From IMG/VR virus record IMGVR_UViG_3300006919_000335, positions 1 to 27,542 of that record: a stretch of DNA of 27,542 nt; one strand, written 5' to 3'. The stretch comes from a virus. Position numbers and translations under genes: made by a program. Below the pieces are notes generated by a model. The model was not told where the DNA came from and searched no databases. It was given only the letters and a program-made list of their open reading frames with translations. This document shows, piece after piece, positions 23,354-27,542 of this stretch; position 1 is the first letter of the stretch, and each line of letters starts with the position of its first letter.

Positions 23354-23862
23354 TATAATCTTTCTTTAGTTATTCCTAATAAATCTCCAGGCATATAATT
23401 AGTGTTACACACAACTGAGAAGTTAGCTCCAAAATTTTCTAATCCGGGGTTAAGGGGATTAGCATTATTTGGATAATCTGGGTTTTTGCCTACTATATAT
23501 TGGTTTGAATTTATGTTATTAACTTCGTAATATCCGTTTTGATATAAAATTATATCACCAACTTCAGGTACTACATTAGCATCTACTAAATCTTCCCTTA
23601 AGAATCTAAACTCAATTCCCCATTTAAAATCTATACCTAAATCACTTTCAGGATATTCTTGATCTTGTCTTGCAATTAATGCATTAAATAAATAAGGACC
23701 TTCTAAGTATCTACCCGAGGAAGCTTCACCATAAATATTAACTGTAGTTTGAGATAAATTATGTTTGTAAAAAGCACATTGTTGAGTTATAATATCCCCC
23801 ATCAACTCACGGTTAATGGTTGTGAATAAATTTATATCACGGGATTTTCCAAATAATGCCAT
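23353..23862 (-). CDS. Neck protein, gp14-like
   Basis: A 169-aa protein (T4 gp14 is about 256 aa, so this is a shorter form). It has DINLFTTINRELMGDII, a TTVNIYGEASSG motif, FKWGIEFRFLREDL and a VPEVGDIILYQNGYYEV strand, a set I associate with gp14-type neck proteins of marine T4-like phages. It would help seal the packaged head and present the docking site for the tail. TAATG overlaps join it to the genes on both sides. One copy of the AT-box core lies inside it (23731-23738), probably by chance. Confidence 0.75.
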   Translation of the reverse strand: MALFGKSRDINLFTTINRELMGDIITQQCAFYKHNLSQTTVNIYGEASSGRYLEGPYLFNALIARQDQEYPESDLGIDFKWGIEFRFLREDLVDANVVPEVGDIILYQNGYYEVNNINSNQYIVGKNPDYPNNANPLNPGLENFGANFSVVCNTNYMPGDLLGITKERL

Positions 23863-25013
23863 TAGCCAATAAAAATTGTAAAGGGTACGTTATTTAAATC
23901 CTTTTGTAAAAACTCAGCTTCTTGTGCTTTTTTTTCTAATAATTTATTCCTAGAAGTTTCTTCAAGGTATGCCCTTAATCTTTCAATTAATGCTGTTTTT
24001 TCAGCAGTTGCTGCTGTGATAAGATCTCCATGGTTTAAAGTAACCTCAGCATTAGGGATAGGAACAGTTCCATACTTACCTCTTATATACCCTAACATTT
24101 CTTTACATAATGCTAAAGTATATTCAAAAATCCATTGTCTACCAATTGAATTAATATATGAATAAGTTGGGTTAGCATAAGGTACAGTTGAAATATCTGT
24201 TACAACTCCAGTTCCTAAACTACCAGAAACAACAGGATTATTCCTATCAGATTTTAAAACATATTTAAAATATAATTTTTCGCTTCTAGTAGGTATAGGG
24301 AATATTCTGATTTTATTGTTAACTAATTCAAAACTATAATTAGATTTTCTAACCATATCATTAAATTCAATGGCTTGAAGTTTACCTAAATCATAGTTAA
24401 TAGGCATTAGTAAGAAATTGATGCCTGGGGTATAGTTACCAAATCCAAAAGCGTCTAATAATCCTTGTACATCTGTGCCGGTACCAGCATAAGGGTCAAA
24501 ATATCTTACAATTGAAGGAGGGGCTTGATAGAATATTTCTTTAACTTCAATATTAGCTTTTTCTATACTTTCAGAAGTAGCAAATTCTTGTAAATCATAA
24601 ACTTGAGTTCCAGCTGTCATTTGAATGCTGCCTGTTCTGTATTCAACAGAGCCCCCAACACCTGCTTCACTACCGTATTGTTCTGCTATTCTAATTACAG
24701 TTCCTAAGTTAGGTTGTTGTAATTTATAATTTAAATTAGAACCTGTGATTGAACCTTCAAGGGATAAATAATTTTGAGATGCTTGATAAGCAAATACTTC
24801 ATTACCGTATGTAGTTACTGCTTCTTCAAATGCTGCATAAAAGTTAATGTCTTGTAATTCTACATCAGTAAGAGGATACCCTAAACGACGAGAACAAAAT
24901 ACTGCTACTTTATCAGCGTCAGTTTGGAAGTCAGTGTCGTTATCATAAAATCCAAAAGGTGTGTTGCCAGGAAAAAACGAGCTAGAGCCCGGCCAGATTG
25001 CTGCATTTGCCAT
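23862..25013 (-). CDS. Neck / head completion protein, gp13-like
   Basis: A 383-aa protein (T4 gp13 is about 309). The early block CSRRLGYPLTDVELQDINFY followed by AFEEAVTTYGNEVF is typical of gp13 and related head-completion proteins. The middle includes MPINYDLGKLQAIEF and a KIRIFPIPTRSEKLYFKYV strand pair, and the C-terminus is a long helix (TAATAEKTALIERLRAYLEE). It would bind the portal after DNA packaging together with the gp14-like product. It heads a three-gene coupled unit with an AT box 11 bases before the ATG. Confidence 0.8.
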   Translation of the reverse strand: MANAAIWPGSSSFFPGNTPFGFYDNDTDFQTDADKVAVFCSRRLGYPLTDVELQDINFYAAFEEAVTTYGNEVFAYQASQNYLSLEGSITGSNLNYKLQQPNLGTVIRIAEQYGSEAGVGGSVEYRTGSIQMTAGTQVYDLQEFATSESIEKANIEVKEIFYQAPPSIVRYFDPYAGTGTDVQGLLDAFGFGNYTPGINFLLMPINYDLGKLQAIEFNDMVRKSNYSFELVNNKIRIFPIPTRSEKLYFKYVLKSDRNNPVVSGSLGTGVVTDISTVPYANPTYSYINSIGRQWIFEYTLALCKEMLGYIRGKYGTVPIPNAEVTLNHGDLITAATAEKTALIERLRAYLEETSRNKLLEKKAQEAEFLQKDLNNVPFTIFIG

Positions 25014-25024
25014 GTTGTTTTCTT

Positions 25025-25032
25025 ATAAATAT
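25025..25032 (-). promoter_or_regulatory. Conserved AT box before neck operon
   Basis: Minus strand AATATTTATA, 11 bases before the ATG at 25013. It sits within a perfect 8-bp inverted repeat (plus TTTTCTTA at 25018-25025 and TAAGAAAA at 25033-25040). Confidence 0.55.
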
Positions 25033-25054
25033 TAAGAAAATCAAACAGAATTAC

Positions 25055-26323
25055 TTAAAAGGTTTTATTTAAAACAAAAAGTTTAGAATATATAGAATTT
25101 CCGGTATTATTAAATTGAGCTGTAATATCTAATTTATTAGAAATAGTAGTAGTAAAAGTTGTATTATTTTCATCACTAAAGTTTACACCCACAAAATCAG
25201 TAGAAGCATCTTTAGTATAAAAGAATTGTCCTGCTGATAGGATAGAAGCAGTTCCTGTTTTTCCAATTGCATAGACTGTGAAATCTATTTGCATTCTCCA
25301 TCTAGTACCCGTGGCATTAGCTAATGTTATAGGACCTGTGGAAGTTAATAATGTAGTTCCTGTTTTACCTCCGTTAATTCTAATTGCTAGAATATCATTA
25401 TTTTGAAAAGTACATACCCCAGCCATAACTACTCTAAAAGAATCTCCTACTTGAAACCCATTTGCCGGAACAGATAAGGTTCCAGCTCCTCCATCAATTA
25501 AGCTACCTGCTGTGATCCCAGTTACAGGGGTGCTTGAACCAGTTTGAGCAAACAACCCATAATTAAATGGAAAATATCCAGGAAGGGAAGATATAGGGAT
25601 TTCTGTGTTTTGGTTGTTTGAATTTCCAACCCAAATATAATTTTCTGTTAAAGAGGAAGTAAGTGTGTTAGATATTATTTCTCCACTTGCACTTATATTT
25701 GAAGCTGTTATAGATGTAAAAGGTTGTTCTACATTAGTTGCTAAAATATATGAAGCACTTGTAGCATTAGCTACATTATCAATGGTTAATATAAATTGGC
25801 TTCCATCTCCTTTAGTAAAATAAACTCTATCACCTACTCCAACATTAGATGCTGTGATGAGAAATGAGCCTGTGTCTATAGGAGTTGTTTCTATTTCTAC
25901 ATTAAATGTATCTCCATTACCTTTAGTAAAGGTTAAGTTAGGATTAGAATAAGAGGCAGTTATTAATAATGAACCTGTATCTTGAACACTACCAGAAGGA
26001 CCTTGTGGTCCTGTGTCTCCTTTAGGACCTTGGGGACCTACAGTATTAACATTAACAATACTAGTAATACCTTGGTTTACTGTTATTGTTTTTCTTAAAT
26101 CTGTTACTGTAATACCATTGCTAGGAGGGATATTTATACCAACTGTGGTAGGAGTTAATGAAGTATTAACTACATTATCAGATACAGTTATAGTATTAGA
26201 TGCTCCTTTATTTACTGTAATAGAGGTATTATCCCCAGAATTTACACTTACTGTTTTTGTAGATTGGGGAGTAATTACAACTTGATTAGTTGTAGTAGAT
26301 ACATTTACAGTATTAGATGACAT
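25055..26323 (-). CDS. Collagen-like virion fibre protein
   Basis: A 422-aa protein in three parts. The N-terminal 90 residues are Thr/Val/Asn-rich beta repeats. Residues about 95-111 hold five collagen triplets (GPQ GPK GDT GPQ GPS G). After a Ser/Thr-rich shaft with an ISASGEI unit comes a C-terminal domain of about 170 residues (FQVGDSFRVVMAG, ILAIRINGG, RWRMQIDFTVYAIG, ending FVLNKTF) that looks like a jelly-roll tip domain found in phage and giant-virus surface proteins. It begins one base after the preceding stop. Such proteins form trimers; I infer a head or neck fibre from its place next to neck genes. Confidence 0.75.
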   Translation of the reverse strand: MSSNTVNVSTTTNQVVITPQSTKTVSVNSGDNTSITVNKGASNTITVSDNVVNTSLTPTTVGINIPPSNGITVTDLRKTITVNQGITSIVNVNTVGPQGPKGDTGPQGPSGSVQDTGSLLITASYSNPNLTFTKGNGDTFNVEIETTPIDTGSFLITASNVGVGDRVYFTKGDGSQFILTIDNVANATSASYILATNVEQPFTSITASNISASGEIISNTLTSSLTENYIWVGNSNNQNTEIPISSLPGYFPFNYGLFAQTGSSTPVTGITAGSLIDGGAGTLSVPANGFQVGDSFRVVMAGVCTFQNNDILAIRINGGKTGTTLLTSTGPITLANATGTRWRMQIDFTVYAIGKTGTASILSAGQFFYTKDASTDFVGVNFSDENNTTFTTTISNKLDITAQFNNTGNSIYSKLFVLNKTF

Positions 26324-26324
26324 A

Positions 26325-26723
26325 TTAATAAGGTCCTTCTGTAACTTCTGGGAGTAGTTTAATTGATCCTTCTATTAATCTAGTGACTATGGGGTATACA
26401 CTGCCTGTTACTATTTCTAAGTCATAAGCTGCTTCATTAAAATCTAATAATGAAGATGAATTGGCTGAAATATAAATCCCAATAGTGCCTGAGGTTGGGG
26501 GGTTTAATCCTGTTGATCCACTCATATTAAGCCCAGTACCATCATCAGCTAAACTAGAGGATAAAGTAAGATATACTGTTTCAGAACCCTTACTAGGGCG
26601 AATTTGCATTCTAGCTTGATAATCAGTTAAATCTATAGGATCTCCATTTGAATCTTTGTAAGAAATTTCAAAATCTACAGTAGATCCTTGTTCAATAGCA
26701 AATGAGTATTTTCCAGCAGCCAT
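26325..26723 (-). CDS. Small beta-rich virion protein (BppU N-terminal-like)
   Basis: A 132-aa protein. Pattern: YSFAIEQGSTVDFEISYKD, DPIDLTDYQARMQIR, GTIGIYISANSSS, then YDLEIVTG and RLIEGSIKLLPEV. This order is common in short structural proteins of tailed phages and resembles the N-terminal domain of the lactococcal baseplate protein BppU. In T4-like marine phages such proteins lie next to fibre genes and may anchor the fibre. It is probably co-transcribed with the collagen-like gene, from an AT box 11 bases upstream. Exact location in the virion is unknown. Confidence 0.7.
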   Translation of the reverse strand: MAAGKYSFAIEQGSTVDFEISYKDSNGDPIDLTDYQARMQIRPSKGSETVYLTLSSSLADDGTGLNMSGSTGLNPPTSGTIGIYISANSSSLLDFNEAAYDLEIVTGSVYPIVTRLIEGSIKLLPEVTEGPY

Positions 26724-26734
26724 ATTTTTTATTC

Positions 26735-26742
26735 ATAAATAT
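26735..26742 (-). promoter_or_regulatory. Conserved AT box after phoH
   Basis: Minus strand AATATTTATG, 11 bases before the ATG at 26723, overlapping the last base of the phoH stop. It lies in a perfect 8-bp inverted repeat (plus ATTTTTTA at 26724-26731 and TAAAAAAT at 26743-26750). Confidence 0.5.
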
Positions 26743-27440
26743 TAAAAAATAGGATTATCTTCATAATAATTTCTTAAATCCTCTACAATTTCATTACGGT
26801 GATTAGACGTAAGTGTAATACCTGCTAGATTTTTAACTTTACGAGATGCCTTGTATAAATATTTAAAACCTGAGTCTGCTTTTTTCTTAAGATCAATTTG
26901 GTGATCATCACCACATACTATCATTTTTGAACGTAAACCTAAACGTGTTACAATCATTTCCATTTGTTCATGTGTTACGTTTTGGGCTTCGTCTACAATA
27001 ACACATGAATCTAAAAATGTTCTACCCCTCATAAATGATACAGGTACAATTTCTATTTTACCTTCTTCAATAAATTTTTCAACTTTAACTTTATCGTAAA
27101 GTGAAAATAAATTTTGGTAAATAGGTTGAACCCAAGGATCCATTTTTTCTCTAAGATCGCCTGGTAGAAAGCCGATTTCCTCCTTTGAGACGGTTGGTCT
27201 TGTAATGATAATTTTTTCGTAAATTCGCCTTAGTAACCCGTCTAGAGCTACCTGACATGCTAATAATGTTTTCCCTGAACCTGCCTGACCTGCTAATAAA
27301 GTAACTGTGTTGTCCAATATAGTTTGTTTAGCTTCCTTTTGCTCCTCGTTTAGTTGTATTTTAAATTTTATAGGATTTTTCACTACTCTTTTTTCTCTGA
27401 AGATATCTTCAGCTTCGGGGGTGTTGTTGAAATGGGTCAT
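26742..27440 (-). CDS. phoH: PhoH-family P-loop ATPase
   Basis: A 232-aa protein. Walker A is GQAGSGKT (residues 51-58), Walker B is VIVDEAQN (147-154), followed by the VCGDDHQID motif (175-183) and an SNHRN with R215, the arginine region of this superfamily-1-like ATPase. PhoH is one of the commonest auxiliary genes of marine phages; related bacterial proteins act on RNA as ATPases or helicases, and its role in infection is unsettled. The start at 27440 is set by an in-frame TAG a few codons upstream. It overlaps the preceding partial frame by 32 bases and has no AT box, so it may be read from a transcript that starts outside the window. Confidence 0.93.
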   Translation of the reverse strand: MTHFNNTPEAEDIFREKRVVKNPIKFKIQLNEEQKEAKQTILDNTVTLLAGQAGSGKTLLACQVALDGLLRRIYEKIIITRPTVSKEEIGFLPGDLREKMDPWVQPIYQNLFSLYDKVKVEKFIEEGKIEIVPVSFMRGRTFLDSCVIVDEAQNVTHEQMEMIVTRLGLRSKMIVCGDDHQIDLKKKADSGFKYLYKASRKVKNLAGITLTSNHRNEIVEDLRNYYEDNPIF

Positions 27441-27542
27441 TTCTAAAATTGATTTTAACTAGTTTGTCTAAACCTGCATTTACGTGCATTTCATCATCTA
27501 AGACAAGGTCAAAATCGTATCTTTTGTCCAATGGAAGGACTA
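27409..27542 (-). CDS. C-terminal end of an unidentified gene (partial)
   Basis: An open frame enters from the right edge and ends with TGA at 27409-27411, giving 43 visible residues (VLPLDKRYDFDLVLDDE, then MHVNAGLDKLVKI and a tail ending QQHPRS). The acidic then helical composition looks coding, and the other two minus frames are closed in this stretch. It overlaps the phoH start by 32 bases. I cannot identify it; the alternative is that it is a chance open frame. Confidence 0.45.
   Translation of the reverse strand, partial: VLPLDKRYDFDLVLDDEMHVNAGLDKLVKINFRNDPFQQHPRS

Noticed and set aside
23731-23738. AT-box core inside the gp14-like gene
   Set aside because: Coding, no gene starts nearby, and one or two chance copies are expected in AT-rich DNA. 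The copy at 26855-26862 inside phoH is judged the same way.
25990-26042. Collagen-like triplets as a sign of a bacterial surface protein
   Set aside because: Short Gly-X-Y tracts are common in phage fibres, and the gene sits inside a phage structural cluster.
26130-26137. TATAAATA in sense orientation inside the collagen-like gene
   Set aside because: A single copy, within codons for GINI, with no gene start close downstream; probably chance.
2876-26743. TATAAATA as T4 late promoters on the plus strand
   Set aside because: In that orientation they would transcribe away from every gene in the window. No plus-strand gene exists to be served, so the minus-strand reading is preferred, though antisense transcripts are not excluded.
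1-27542. tRNA genes, CRISPR arrays, insertion sequences, integrase or attachment sites
   Set aside because: I looked through the window and found none. Coding density leaves only gaps of up to about 88 bases, all described, and no stretch over 300 bases is without a gene.

Overview
The window is a stretch of virion genes from a tailed, contractile (T4-like, myovirus) phage. It is AT-rich, and all 25 coding regions I accept lie on the minus strand, so the genome is read from right to left here. Tail sheath, tail tube, neck proteins, tape measure, baseplate hub and a PhoH-type ATPase occur in the order expected of marine T4-like phages. I see no cellular genes, tRNAs, integrase, insertion sequences or CRISPR arrays. 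The host cannot be named. Start codons follow A-rich leaders without a Shine-Dalgarno box, which is the habit of Bacteroidota; this is a hint only.

In transcription order: (1) 27542-25055 holds the end of an unidentified gene, phoH, a small beta-rich virion protein and a collagen-like fibre. (2) 25013-22502 holds three coupled genes resembling T4 gp13, gp14 and gp15, which finish the head and cap the tail. (3) 22454-18780 holds a small coiled-coil protein, sheath (gp18), tube (gp19), a gp26-like protein and an 84-codon reading frame that lacks an ATG. (4) 18751-15605 is the tape measure. (5) 15554-9511 is a tightly coupled baseplate block: a 68-aa protein, a 616-aa probable tube-cap or baseplate protein, a LysM protein (gp53-like), a 1021-aa hub with a C-terminal M15 peptidase domain, and a 204-aa unknown. 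(6) 9477-1 is a set of beta-rich tail-fibre or adhesin genes with two small helical proteins between them. The last fibre gene runs off the left edge.

Two signals stand out. First, every gap between cistrons longer than about 20 bases carries one copy of an AT-rich box (minus strand WATATTTATA, core ATATTTAT), 12 of 12, 4-36 bases before the ATG. Genes joined by overlaps or very short gaps have none. At two gaps the box directly follows a terminator-like hairpin, so it probably marks the start of each late transcription unit. It is the T4 late-promoter sequence TATAAATA in the reverse orientation. Second, the reading frame just before the tape measure has no ATG and is in the +1 (or -2) frame relative to the gp26-like gene, which ends over a run of seven T. 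This matches the layout of the frameshifted tail-assembly chaperones (lambda G/GT) of many tailed phages, which I have not seen described for T4-like gp26.

The genes work as one assembly line: tube, sheath and tape measure set tail length; hub and LysM proteins form the baseplate, whose hub peptidase would open the cell wall; the fibres bind the host; gp13/14/15-like proteins join tail to head.
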